Below, piece after piece: positions 45,401 through 60,400 of a stretch of 64,000 bases of DNA. Numbering within the stretch: the stretch's first letter is position 1; each line of letters starts with the position of its first letter. Under the pieces are notes generated by a model, which saw only the letters and a program-made list of their open reading frames with translations, did no database searches and was not told the origin of the DNA. Origin of the DNA: Owenia fusiformis (taxonomy: Eukaryota; Annelida; Polychaeta; Sabellida; Oweniidae); contig CAIIXF020000010.1 in assembly GCA_903813345.2 (NCBI GenBank), positions 18,921,181-18,985,180 on the forward strand, written 5' to 3'. A program made the translations under genes and the position numbers.

Positions 45401-48400
45401 AAAATGAAAGTTCAGTTTGGAGATTTATTTTATTTGTGAGAAATTTCATATTCCTTGCAATTAGCACTTAATCTGAAATTAAAACAGGATTCTTTACTGC
45501 TAATGAGAATAATGTTTGTATTCAGGTAATGCAACAGAATGTACAGAGTGTCCCACTGGAGTAGCCTGTCCATACAGGAACTCAGACTTACAGACTACTT
45601 GTATCGCGGGAGAATACTCAATTGGTGGGCAGCAATCTTGTACCCGTTGTCCTGCTGGAAAGGAGTGTCCTTCAAAGACTGATGACTCAGTTATTGCTGA
45701 CTGTGCCACTGGGTATTATTCTGGAGGTAGGTTATTGGTAAATTACCAAAATTCATCTTTTTATGTTATGTTTTTTTTAACATGGGAATTAATGGCAGAA
45801 TCAAAAACATCATATATCAGCTGCATATTTATTTGTATAAACAAAATTGAATTTTGTGCCAAATGATTTTTTGAAAGTAGATCAGTTTTTTTTTGTTTTG
45901 TTGGATGCTGAGTTAAGTAAAAACATACAAATCAAATTGTTGAGATCAATCTGATATCAACCATTTTTTCTATTTAATGATCACTCATTCACTTCTCTCA
46001 CTCGTGTAGAACTTTAGATATTTGATGTTGACTCTTTTATGATAATTCTATGACTAACAAGGCATTAACATGACAAAATGTCACCACCTAAAACAATTTG
46101 GTCAATTTAAAGCAAGTTAGAAAATACCTTTTGACCTTAAGAAGAACTTCTGAGAACATGTAGATGATTTTGAAAAAAAAATTAGTCAATTTGAAGCAAG
46201 TTGAAAAAAGACCTTTTTGACCTTGAGAAGGTCATTGAAGGTCAAAGGTCAAATCTAAAGTCAGATTTGAACTTCTGAGAACTTGTAAAGTCAAATTTGA
46301 ACTTCTGAAAAGATGTAGATAATTTTGAAAAAAAATTTGGTCAATTTGAAGCAAGTTGAAAACAGACCTTTTTGACCTTTTTTGACCTTGAGAAGGTCAT
46401 TAAAGGTCAAATGTCAAATCTAAAATCAGATTTGAATTTCTGAGAACATGTAGATGATTTTGAAAAAAAAATTAGTCAATTTGAAGCAAGTTGAAAAAAG
46501 ACCTTTTTGACCTTTTTTGACCTTGAGAAGGTCATTGAAGGTCAAATGTCAAATCTAAAGTCATATTTGAATTTCTGAGAACATGTAGATGATTTTGAAA
46601 AAAAAATTTAGTCAATTTGAAGCAAGATGAAAAAATACCTTTTTGACCTTTTTTGACATTGAGAAGGTCATTGAAGGCCAAATGTCAAATCTAAAGTCAG
46701 ATTTGAATTTCTGAGAACATGTAGATGATTTTGAAAAAAAAAATTAGTCAATTTGAAGCAAGTTGAAAAAAGACCTTTTTGACCTTTTTTTGACTTTGAG
46801 AAGGTCTTTGAAGGTCAAATGTCAAATCTTAAGTCAAATCTGAAGTCAGATTTGAATTTCTGAGAACACGTAGATGATTTTGAAGGTCAAATGTCAAATC
46901 TAAAGTCAGATTTGAATTTCTGAAAACAGACCTTTTTGACCTTTTTTGACCTTGAGAAGGTCATTAAAGGTCAAATGTCAAATCTAAAGTCAGATTTGAA
47001 TTTCTGAGAACATGTAGATGATTTTGAAAAAAAAAATTAGTCAATTTGAAGCAAGTTGAAAGAAGACCTTTTTTGACCTTGAGAAGGTCATTGAAGGTCA
47101 AATGTCAAATCTAACGTCAAATCTAAAGTCATATCTGAATTTCTGAGAACATGTAGATGATTTTGAAAAAAAAATTTGGTCAATTTGAAGCAAGATGAAA
47201 AAATACCTTTTTGACCTTTTTTGACATTGAGAAGGTCATTGAAGGTCAAATGTCAAATCTAAAGTCAGATTTGAATTTCTGAGAACATGTAGATGATTTT
47301 GAAAAAAAAAATTAGTCAATTTGAAGCAAGTTGAAAAAAGACCTTTTTGACCTTTTTTGACTTTGAGAAGGTCATTGAAGGTCAAATGTCAAATCTTAAG
47401 TCAAATCTAAAGTCAGATTTGAATTTCTGAGAACACGTAGATGATTTTGGAAATTTTTTTTAGTCAATTTGAAGCAAGTTGAAAACAGACCTTTTTGACC
47501 TTTTTTGACCTTGAGAAGGTCATTGAAGGTCAAATGTCAAATCTTAAGTCAAATCTTAAGTCAGATTTGAATTTCTGAGAACACGTAGATGATTTTGAAA
47601 AAAAAATTTAGTCAATTTGAAGCAAGTTGAAAACAGACCTTTTTGACCTTTTTGACCTTGAGAAGGTCATTGAAGGTCAAATCTAAAGTCAGATTTGAAG
47701 GTCAAATGTCAAATCTAAAGTCAAATCTAAAGTCAGATTTGAATTTCTGAGAACATGTAGATGATTTTGAAAAAAAATTTAGTCAATGTGAAGCAAGTTG
47801 AAAAAAGACCTTTTTGACCTTGAGAAGGTCATTGAAGGTCAAATGTAAAATCTAAAGTCAGATTTGAACTTCTGAGAACATGTAGATGATTTAGAAAAAA
47901 ATTGAAGTCAGTCTAAACAGTATTTGTTAAGTTATAGGAAGTTGTAAGAAATTGTTACAGACGCCGGACGCCAGACGCCGGACGCCAACCACCAACCGCC
48001 GTCGCAAAAAAAACGGAGACCATAACAATATGTCACCACTTTTGGTGGTGGTGACATAATAAAAATGATAGGATATTGTAAAATTAATAAAATCTGCTTA
48101 CAGGTGGGAAAGCAGCATGTGAACAATGTCCTGCTGGTTATGCTTGCCCATCCAAATATTCCGATCTGGTACAACCCTGCCCCGCAGGAACATACTCACT
48201 CGATGAAGCTGAATTCTGTACACCGTGTGAAGCTGGGAAGTACTGTCCAGTGAATGATGCAGAAGGACTAGACTGTCCCACTGCTCACTATAGCCTAGGG
48301 GGCGCTGTGCAGTGCATACCATGCCCCGCAGGATTCTTTTGTGCCTCTCCTGAACTAGACAAGCAAATCTGTCCATCAGGTATGAAATGCCCTGAAGCCC

Positions 48401-51400
48401 AGTTAAATTCAATCCTGAGAATCACAAATACAGTTTTGATGCTGAAAATCTTTATTATCTCATATTATGTAATTTTCAGACATTTTGCTGGAGATTAGTA
48501 TATTTGCTATGAATACTGAATAGTGTATGAATAGCAATTAATATGTATAGTGTATAGATCAAGCCCTCTCACTTTCTGAGATGCAGACACTTATTTAAAA
48601 GCAGACTATGCATATGCATGAATATGAAATGAATACTGTGAGTGATTCAATAGAAGACAATGACAGTTAAAAACTAGGTTCCTGCAGAACTTTTGATCAA
48701 TATGATGATTATCAGAGTTTCCCTTCAGGTACATTCAGTAACAGTTCAGTGACTGTATGTGAACCGTGTGAGCCTGGATATGCCTGTAAAGAGGGCAGCA
48801 CCTCCAACAAGCCAGAAAGCGGTATCTGTAAACTGGGATATTACTGCACTGATGGTCAACAGGAATTGCCTTGTCCTGCAGGATTTTACGGAGCAGTTAG
48901 AGGTATGTTTGATTGTGGATATACTTCTATGATGAACCAGTATACATGTAGCAATTCACTATAATAGCACCTAACTTAAGCTAGTAGCTAGTAGCCTCGT
49001 GTTATAGTATTAGAATAAAGATTCAGAGGTTTTACCAAACAATAATCAACAATAAAGGAATACCAAATAGTTTATTTAAACATACATGCCATATTATATG
49101 GTATCTTGTATGAGTATTCTTTCACATTCTACTACAGTACAGCTGGGTTTGAAATGAATAAAATTAATATGGATTTTTAAATAGAAAGGAAATATATTGA
49201 CATTTCAAAAAGTCCTGGTTTTGTTTTAGGCCTTACTGATGAGACGGAATGTACCCAGTGTCCACAATCATTTTACTGCCCTGAGGGTACACCAGGTCAC
49301 CCTAACCAGAAGTCTAATCTCATATGTCCCCAGGGTCACTACTGCCCCGCAGAAACGGGGGATTATAAGGACACTCCATGTTCTCCAGGAACCTGGTTTG
49401 GTGGACTAGGTGCTGTAGATCAGGTATGTAAGGGGAATTTCAACGCAGCGATACATGCACACGTCTTATGTTTCTCACTATTTTGGTTAATGATTGGAAA
49501 AAAGTATATCCATTTCCAAATAATTGCAAAACTTATTGCAATATTGTACCATGTTTACAGCATACAGATTCTAGTCTTACATTTTCTTTTTTTATTTTAT
49601 TTATTTTATTTTAGAAGACTCTTTTTTCTAGCACATGATATATATGCCATTGTGGTGTCTTAGATTGTGACATGTTGCATGTTTTGTATACAGTTTGTTA
49701 TGATAAATAAAACTCAATGTATTGATTGGGTCAGAATATTAATGGAGAGAATAACATTCACAAAAGCTCATGCTTATGACATCACCATAATGCTTATGAC
49801 ACCACCATCATGCTTATGACATCAATATTATAATGACATCTCCCATATGTATACATATCTTAATTTATTTTAACTATTGTATTTACAGAGTGAATGTCTA
49901 GCTTGTCCTGAAGGTTACTCTTGCCCTGCTGGTACCCCTGATCCTAAATGTGATACATGTTCCTGCCCCAGAGGCCATTATTGTCCCCCAAGCTCAGGGT
50001 CCCCCACACCTTGCCCGGCAGGTATGTTCACAGAGGAGCGTGGTAGTACAGGACTGGAGTTCTGCAAGGCATGTCCTACTGGACACTGGTGTGCTTCAGG
50101 CACAGATACACCAACCCCATGTGAACCTGGAACATTTAACCCAATGAACAGCCAGTCAAATATCACATCGTGTGCACCATGTACCGCGGGTGAGAGCTGT
50201 ACAAACTATGGGCTCTCAAAACCAGATTACAAATGCTCACCCGGGTACTACTGTCCCGGAGGGAACTACAGGCCAAATCAGACAGAATATGCGTGTCCAC
50301 CTGGTTATTTCACTGACAATAATAACCTAACTGCACCCGAGCAATGTGATTTATGCCCAGAGACAACAGCCTGTCTTGTTGGAACTGGAGGCAAACAGAA
50401 ACCTCCTGTTGCATGTGCTAAGGGACATTATTGCCCACATGGAACTGCTACACCAACCCAATATCCATGTGCAGCTGGGTCATACACAAACAGGTCTGTA
50501 ATATCAGGGCAAATGTACTTTTAGTTCTTGTAATTAGAGATGATTATCATAAACAAATTGCAATATAATCAAAAGGCCCCTCTCATGTATTTAAATATAT
50601 TCATTTTTTGAATGAGATGACATTAGCCTCCAAATAACTTTAACCTCTAAATGTGACCAAAGAAAAGAAAATTAGGTATGTAGCTGCTTGTTATTTGATA
50701 TATTGTAGTAATACATGTATGTTAAAATCAATGAAATGAATGCTTTTTAGGACAAATTTGAAAGCCCAAGATGAATGCTTCCCGTGTCCTAGAGGTGAAT
50801 ACTGTCTGGAAGGCTCCTCTGAACCCACAGGGCTCTGTTTCCAGGGCCACTGGTGCCCTGAGAGTACACCCATGGGGAACAGTTACCCGTGTCACGCTGG
50901 TAGCTACAATAACCTTACAGGTATCAGTGCATGGGAGATGTGCAAACCATGTTGGGAGGGACATTATTGTCCTGAAGGGTCTATACTCCCAAGCCCTTGT
51001 CCGGTGTAAGTATCTGTACATGTATGAAATCTAGGAATGTCAGATTGTAGAAAATAATGTAAAAGCTGTTGAAGTTATATGATATGCACAGACAGTGTTG
51101 TCTTTGTAATGAATGCACAATGCAATTATTTCTCCTTATAAATACAGTTTAATTTTGAAGATTTGGTGATGGATCACTAATTTGGCGTGGCCTGAAGTTG
51201 CCCACAATCGATTAAGAGCATTGTCTTTTTGCAGTTTCAATTGAATAGTTGACAGTAACAGGGTAACCTGTTTGTTTACAGTGTTCACTTTTTGGAACAC
51301 CCTGTATATATATTCAATGTTTAATATTCCAGAGCCAAATACTCTGAAGAAGGCAAAGCTGAGAACATCACAATGTGTTTGCCTTGTAAGGCAGGTTACT

Positions 51401-54400
51401 ATTGCCCTGAGGAGGGACTAGCATCCCCTCTACCTTGTGGAAAGGGAAACTACTCAGACCATGGCTGGGCCTCTTGTCAGCTCTGCGAACCTGGACATTA
51501 TTGCGACCAGAACGCCACGAGTTATGAATTCATGATGACAGAAAGGATTTGTCCCGCAGGATTGGAGTGCCCGTATGGCATGGACAGAGCTCCAGATTTG
51601 GTGAATGATAAATGTAGACAAGGGAGTTATTGTCCAAGGGGAGATATCAACCCATGGCCGGTCCCATGTCCCAATGGCACATTTAATGTTCTCTATGGAT
51701 TAAAACAGGTAAGAATGGTACTTTGATATAATGATAATCTTAATTCCGTAGGTTCATATGTGTGTTCTATATTTATATTTGGATTATGGCCATATTATTT
51801 GATATTTCACTATCAAGACCAATGCATATAGCAGCAGCCCCCCAGGAGCAGTTTTAACATGCTGTTACCAGTCTTAAATATCTTGAGTTGTTGCTTGGCA
51901 ATACATATGAATAACTCTATACTTGTCCTATGCCAACATCTCATCTTATAACTACATCTAGTGTTTACCATTATATTCTTTTGGTGTATTCTACATGAAA
52001 TCTTGATAACAATTTGTTATAGCTATTTATTTAAAACCTAATGTTTGCTTCATACAGGTATCTGAGTGCCAAGCCTGTACTCCAGGCTACTACTGTATCC
52101 CTGAAGGTCTGATCAACCCTGCTGGCCCCTGCCCTGCTGGATACTACTGCCCATTGGGCACAGCTGAACCCTACACTTTCCCATGCCCTGTGGGATTCTA
52201 CCGCAACGGTTCTGCAAAAGAATCGTTCCAGGATTGTACAGAGTGCATCTCAGGGTTCTATTGTGATGAAGAGGGTCTAGGATTCCCTAAGGATTGTCCC
52301 CCAGGTTATTTTTGTGTTAGTGGCAGCACACGACCTTCACCTTGCCCACTAGGTACATATGGCAACTCAACAAATCTACGACGTAGTACTGACTGTACGC
52401 CATGTCCTGGAGGCTACTATTGCGATGGTATAGGACGAACAGAACCGACAGATGTAAGTATTGACTTTCTCTTTATGCTGACTTGTTAGTAAAATAATCT
52501 GCAGTTATATTATACCATATAGTGTGGCAGTTTGTATTTCAAAACAATTTTACAATGAGAAAATATCAAGGAACTGGCTGGTAACATGGTGAGCATGCAG
52601 AACTTGATTCATGTACACATGTATATAAAATATATTAAACATTTACTTTCAAGTTATTACGATGGATCAATTCCTTTTAAATATATGTATGCTTATACAT
52701 GCTTATGCTCACAGGTATGTGATGCTGGTTTCTACTGTCGGGAAAAGGCATATACATCAGCACCGCCTGAAGGGCCAACTGGAGGGCTTTGTCCTGTGGG
52801 AGGCTATTGCCCAGCCAAGTCAGCAGTAGGCACACCCTGCCCAGTTGGAAAATACAGCCCATCAGCTGGTGCAAAAACAGAATTTGATTGCATACCTTGT
52901 GAGCCTGGTTATTATTGCGCTGGCTCTAGTAGTTCTTCAGCCACTCAGGAGTGTGCAGCTGGTTACTATTGTACAGGGGGCTCAGGAATACCCACACAGA
53001 ATTCAACCCCTAAAGGTCACTATTCAGCTAAGGGAGCCTACAAGGCAGAACCATGTCCAAGGGGAGAGTACCAGCCAGCTGAAAAATCAGAAAAATGTCT
53101 TATTTGCCCACAGGGTTATTATTGCAATGGAACAGGTAGGTGAATCCATTGGTCAAGCACTGGGTGTCCCAAAAGTCAAGTTTATCATATAGGGTACCCC
53201 ATTGGTTTAGCTAAGAATACAGGGTGACCTGTAGGTCTAGTTTAGAATAAACTTGCCCTCAAATGTAAACAAGCTATACATTAAGGGTTTCTCAAAAGTC
53301 AAGGTTAAAATTCAGGGTGCACAAAATACAACTTACATTTTTTTTATATTATGGCCTGTTGCCACGTAACAAAAAATAAAATAAATTTTATTGTATCTTT
53401 GTAGGAACTGTGACAGCCATACTTTGTCCCAAGGGACACTACTGCCCATTGGGAAGTGATGAACCAACTGTCTGTCTAAGAGGAACATTCCTGGATGCAG
53501 TCGGCAAATATGAAGAAAGTCATTGTGACCCGTGTAGTCCAGGGAAGGCTTGTGAATCAGTAGGCCTAGAGCTCCCTAGCAATGACTGTGATGCTGGCTA
53601 TTACTGTATATCCGGGAGTAACACAACGCAGCCCATAGATGGTGATGGGATGGGTGGAAGATGCCCTCCTGGCTATTACTGTCCTGTTGGCACTGGGGAC
53701 TACAGCACAACACCATGTGAGAATGGCACATATGGTAACTACTCAGGGGCTCAGTCTGCAGATGACTGCCATGATTGTGACCCTGGCAAAGTTTGCGGAG
53801 GAACAGGTGAGAGGGATTTGTAATTTTGCTCCAAACTTTTTACTTATTTACATCCTTTGTTAAATAATTTACTGAAGAAACCTATTTACTAACTGAAAGA
53901 ATGAGATTTGTTCAAATTATCCAGTTGTCATGATACTGTTATTGTTAATATATTTCATATATTTTTTGTTCTTTGCAGCCTTACTGGAGCCCAATGGGGT
54001 TTGTGCCCCTGGTTACTTCTGCAGAGGAAAAGCATACACTGATAAGCCTAAAGATGGCGGCACTACTGGTGACCTTTGCCCCAAAGGTCATTACTGCCCA
54101 GAGGGGACAGGTAATTGCTCATATCTGCTCAGTTTTTGCAAAGAAACAGTTGTATTACAATGAATGGAAATTCAGATTAGTTAGCTTAACTTTAAAAAAG
54201 TGCTTATATTGTCATTGTCTTGCACAAATGGGGTGGGCCGGTGCCACATGACCAATTCTTGTTATTCTTTAAGCATAATTTAAACAATGAATTTCATTAT
54301 TTACTTTAAGGTGAGCCCAAGCCTTGTGAACCTGGATCATTCATGAATATCTCTGGAATGGCAAGTTGTTTCCCATGCCCAGCCGGTTACTACTGCGTGG

Positions 54401-57400
54401 CTGGCGATAGTGCTGAGGAGCCTTTACTCTGCCCTAAGGGCCACTACTGCCCCGGAAACACTACCGCAGAAATACCCAAGTGTCCCAGAGGTACCTAGAA
54501 TTTTAAAATACCATTCATTATGATCAAACATTTTTCATTAATTTTGTATTCCCATCAATGTTGAGTTCATTTTATCAAAAACATTATAGTTCCAGTGAGA
54601 AGAGTTCATCCATATTTTACTAAAAAGTATCCAATTTTCTGAAAAAAAACCCAGAAATGTAAGCTCATTGAACATATTTTTTATTGAAAATGTAATTTTC
54701 TTGGCTGGTGGGTAACACCAACTGACAACCAGAATTGATATTTTGTCCTGTTAATACTATCCACTGTTCTGAATTGCTCTATTTTGCTTTCACAAATAGG
54801 TACATACAATCCTGACCTTGGTCTCTATGCTGAGGCTGACTGTCGACCATGTACTGGAGGATTTTACTGTTATGCACTTGGTGCAGTGAACTTTGACTTT
54901 AGTGTAAACGGAACAGGAACTGGTGAATGTTCTCCAGGGTACTACTGTAAGCTAGGTATGTAACTTAGTTCTCTCTTCAGAAAATTCCCCATTTCAATAT
55001 TTCAATGAATGATCTTTACTATGGTGCATAACGCAAGTCTGAGACATCTGTTCTGTGCTTAATATGGACACCCTGTAAGCATGGAATAATTTAATGAAAA
55101 AATGACACTGTACTTACATGAATTTCCAAGTTATCCTTTATTGTCTGATCATTATGAGAAAAGAACAATTAAATGAATAAGGGGCTCATTATCGCTATTA
55201 TACACAAGACCTTTAAACACAAGGGATAGGGAATATACACGTTTTGTATCAACATTTTCATTTCAGTTTGGAGTCTTTCCGATTTGAAATGACAATAAGA
55301 TAAATTGAAAAAAAATCAAAGATGGAATGGAAATTGTGCACATTAATTTCAGATATACTAATTTAATGTTACATTTATTACTAATAAATTGTCATATTTC
55401 TTTCCAGGTGTTAATGTGAGTACACCAACTGAGGGAACAACTAGTGGTATAGGGGGACCATGTCCTCCTGGTAGCTACTGTCCTGTACAGACAGAGGACC
55501 CCATACCCTGCCCCAATGGTACATTTAGGGCCACAGAAATGGGTGAGAAGGCTTCAGACTGTGAGGCTTGTACACCTGGATATTTCTGTGCCGCAGAGAA
55601 CCTCACTGCACCTTCTGGAGAATGTGATCCTGGTTTCTTCTGTCTCAATGGTAGCGCAGTGCCAAATCCTACTGGTATGTTGTTTTTTATCTTGCAATAT
55701 AGATTGGTCAGATCTACTGAAATTCCTGTTACAACAAAACACAAAGGGCAGCATTAAAATGTACATGTACTGTTTATGTTCGAACTGGTAGTGCTTGTGG
55801 TATGTTTTTCAATCTGCTGCTTGACTCAAAGTATTTTTTTCAATCTACTGATATTCCTTAAATACCTTGTATAAAGAAACAAAGGACAGGATGTGAGAAA
55901 CAAATCACATGTGAAATTACCGATAATATACAAATAACAGTTACTTGTCTATGATGATTTCTGCATTTAACATTTTGTATTTGCCAGGTGATATCCCAGA
56001 GACAGGAGGCCCATGTCCCCGTGGCAAATACTGTCCAGGTGGCACTGCTGTACCACTAGACTGTGATAAGGGGTTCTATGCTAACAGAACTGGACAGTCA
56101 GTATGCACTCCATGTCAGACTGGCTATTACTGCCCTGAAGGAACGACAACGTATGAAGATTTCCCATGCCCCGTTGGAATGTACTGCCCATCAGGAACAA
56201 CAGCCGCTGATGAGTATAAATGTCCTAAGGGGTATTATCGTAACTACACAAATGGTGAAAGCATCAACGATTGTTTCCCATGTCCTGGTGGATACTTCTG
56301 TGGCTCAGAAGGTCTTGAGAGTCCAACAGGAGAATGTGACGCTGGTTGGTTCTGTGTTAGTGGTGCATGGTTCAATCAACCAAATGACTATGATAACTAC
56401 ACAACTGGGGACTGTCTCTGCCCAGCTAATGCCACAGGCGGGGAATGCCAACCTGGGTTCTACTGTCCCCAAGGCTCTGATAATCCTGTACCTTGTACGG
56501 AAGGTGAATACTGTGCAACTCCAGGACTATCAACACCTACTGCACAGTGTAATGCTGGCTTCTACTGTCGTCAAGGAGCACATAGACCTGACCCCACAGA
56601 TGGAGTGACTGGAGATGTTTGCCAGCCAGGAAGATACTGTGGTAGGTTTTTTGAATTACATGATAACAGATATTAGTTTTGCGTGCAATGAAATCAAAGG
56701 AAATACATGTGCAGTTGAAAAAATTAAGGTATTTGATTCCTGAAATCTTGGCTTCATTGCTTCACAACACAATATAAAAGCACAGGCAAATGCTCTAAAA
56801 TATGTATTATTTTGATATGGTTTGAACTTGAATAAAGTAGCCAAGACAAGGAATGCTATGAGCTACAAACATTCTGAAATTCATACAATTTCTAAAAAGT
56901 GAAATGAACTTGTTCTTTCCAATCCTCATCTGTTTGTTGCATTGCAGGTGTTGGCACTGGTTCTGATCTCCCAAGGTGTCCATTTGGGACTTACTCCAAC
57001 AGAACAGAAAACCAGGTGGTTGATGATTGTACACCATGCACACAGGGTTACTATTGTGAGTCTCCTGGCTTGACTGAACCAACTGGACCCTGCGCTGAGG
57101 GCTACTTTTGTCCCCCAGGACAAAATGTATCTAATCCATTCCCCTGTGATCCTGGCTATTATTGTGAGGTGGGTAGCTTCAATATGACAGCATGTGACTC
57201 AGGTACCTACCAGGATGAGATAGGGCAAGGAGCATGCAAGGAATGTGTGGCTGGACACTATTGTGACCGCTCCAATGAACCCATGATCGACTACAGCATC
57301 TACCCATGTCCTACTGGCTATTATTGCCCCAATGGAACCAAATGGGACACCCAGTATGGCTGTCCTGCTGGCACATACAACCCATCCACTAAACTCGAGA

Positions 57401-60400
57401 TGGAATCTCAATGTCTGAACTGTGATGCTGGAAAATATTGCTCAGGCACCGGCAAGTCGGCAGTAACAGGAGATTGCGGTGCATCACACTGGTGTAAGAA
57501 TGCAGCAGAGACAGCGACACCTATTGATGGAACTACTGGAGAGTTGTGCCCTGAGGGGCATTATTGCCCAACAGGAACTCCTGTACCCCTTCCATGTCCA
57601 CTAGGAAGTTGGTCAAGTAGTACAGGTAAGATATACTGGCATTTAAAAGAAAGTAATCGGCTCCTTCTGTCATGACCATTGACATGATGTAAAAATCGAA
57701 ACATATACACAAAAACATGAATTTGATATATATGAGTTTCATTTGACTAGTGCCAAGCTTATGATTTGAGGCATTTTCCATCAAACTTGTTTATGTTTTT
57801 CAGGATTAGCAGCAGCTTTAGACTGTACTCTTTGTACTGGAGGGTTCTATTGTAATGGTACTGGCCTCACAGCACCATCAGGACCTTGTGAACCAAGGTA
57901 AGATCTTGCCAACCAGGGTAGATACCAAAAAACAAGTAAATTCAGAGCCTAAGTTAGACTGTTAGTTCCATCACTTCTGAACTAAAACTGGACTTGTAAC
58001 CTCATCAGGTCTTCATGCACTTATACTGTACTTTGCTTTTTCATAGGTATTACTGTAGTATCAATGCCACTACTCCTACACCCAATGATGGGGGAGCCAC
58101 AGGAGACCCATGCACCGTAGGTCATTACTGTGAGGAAGGTACTGCAGTTCCTATTCCCTGCCCAGATGGAAAATACATGACAAAAACTGGGGCTGATGAG
58201 TGCTGGAACTGTACTGCAGGTATGCCGTTTTGGTCAAATTAACTGTACTGCAGGTATGCCATTTTGGTCAAATTAACTGTACTGCAGGTATGCCATTTTG
58301 GTCAAAATAACTGTACAGCAGGAATGCCATTTTGGTTTCAGACTGTACTGATGAAATGCCTTTTTTTTAAGACTACTGATGAAATGCCATTTTGGTTTAA
58401 GACTGTACTGATGAAATGCCATTTTGGTTTAAGACTGTACTGATGAAATGCCTTTTGGTTTAAGACTGTACTGATGAAATGCCATTTTGGTTTAAGACTG
58501 TACTGATGAAATGCCATTTTGGTTTAAGACTGTACTGATGAAATGCCTTTTGGTTTAAGACTGTACTGATGAAATGCCTTTTGGATTGGTTTACTATTGA
58601 CATGACTATTGGTAGTTTCCATACATGCTGAAATTGAAACTAACCAAATCTAATCACATTTATATTGTACACAAAATCTTCTATATTGTATACATATTTC
58701 AGGTCATTACTGTATAACTGGTCTAACACCAGACACGTGCCCTGCTGGTTACTACTGTCCCGAGGGTACAGGCCAAGTCTGGGAGAGTTGTCCCACTGGA
58801 ACATTCAGCAACAACCCAGGTCTTTTTGAGGTTTCCCAGTGCACACAGTGTACAGGTGGAAACTATTGTGCAAGTGAGAATGCAACTTCTGTTACAGGTA
58901 AATGCTTATGTGCAGAACTTGGTAAGAATTTGATTCTGTTGGATATGACAAAGCATTGAACTAAAGGAAGTAGAGTGGATAGAGATGTGTTGGGAAAGTT
59001 TTGAAATTTTTTTCCACAATATACAAGTTTATTTCTTATAATCAGTAATAGCATACATCAGATACCTGTAGAATTGCCAAGTTTGATAAATAAACATTAG
59101 GGGCAATTGTAACAACAAAATATACATTTAGGCTAGGCAAATGGAAGTTTAACATCCCAAAAATTGCAACAGTTTTTAAATTAGGCTTATATTGTATATT
59201 GATACCAGTTGAAAAACATATCAAAAATATAGAAAAATATATGCAGTGGACAAATATGAAATGTCACATTCCAGGTACCCCCCTCCAAATTTGAGTATGG
59301 GATTGTAAATATTTTTTTATTTCAAAATGGAATTCTCTTGTCAACTAAACGAGTAATATTATGATAGTTTACTGACATAACAGCAACTAAAAATTGTTAA
59401 CCAACTATTTGAGTGCAATAATTGGCATTTCTAGCGCCAAATATCTGAAAATAGGCCATCAAATAGCCTGAATTTAATATAACAATGTATTTATTTCTGT
59501 ATCAATTCATCAGAATTGCATGAAAAATATCAAGGAGGGTATTGTACACCTGAAGATTGTCTTTGATAAGTATCAGGGTCATTAAGTGAATATTGAGCGT
59601 GAAAATAATATTTGAAATTTCAATATTTTACCACACCCACTTTTGGGGTGACCTTACTTTTGTTTAATTACTTCTAAGATATGTCATATTTGAACTCAAT
59701 AGCACAACTTAATTATTTGTAAAGGCTTATTTTGTCCTGGAAACAGTTTTTTGAGGTTTTCAGGAAAGGATTATGTAAAAAAAAGTAGAAAAACAGCAAA
59801 TGCCAGGTGAAATATAGGGGAAGCCCTACTTTTAGTTAATAACTGTTAAATTATCAAATGTTTTTTCCTTTTAAATTCAATTTGATATATAATATACCTT
59901 TTCTGGTAAAACAGAGAACGATTTGTTACAATCAGTGGTCAAAAAATGTCCTTGAAAAGGCAACAAAATGAATAAATATCCCTGTCCCTGACATCAGTTT
60001 ATTAATATGAGCCAAAAAAGGTAACCTAACCAAATGTTTGTTAATAACCCAGTCATTCAGCATGGGTTTGACATCATATTTGGCACAATTACCTTGTTCA
60101 ATGTTCTTTCATTCTACGAAGTGTCATTGATCTATCCTTAATAGTCACGATTTTATGGCCATTTACAAAATGTGCTCAAAATATCGAAATGTGCCTAACT
60201 GACTGGACATCAATACCACCATTTTTTTTTTATCTGTGGACCTTTTTTCGAAACTAACAACACTTGAAACATTAAAACAAGAGATAAGAATGAAGATGAG
60301 AGTCATAACACATGATTTTTATGCTCCTGATTTGAACAACAACGCACGATATGTTCAAATTGGCCTCCAGGCATGACACCCATATTTCATGGCATGGTAT

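Noticed and set aside
46079-48056. CRISPR-like regular repeats
   Set aside because: The repeats are long, imperfect, contiguous and without unique spacers, and the DNA is animal. It is a minisatellite.
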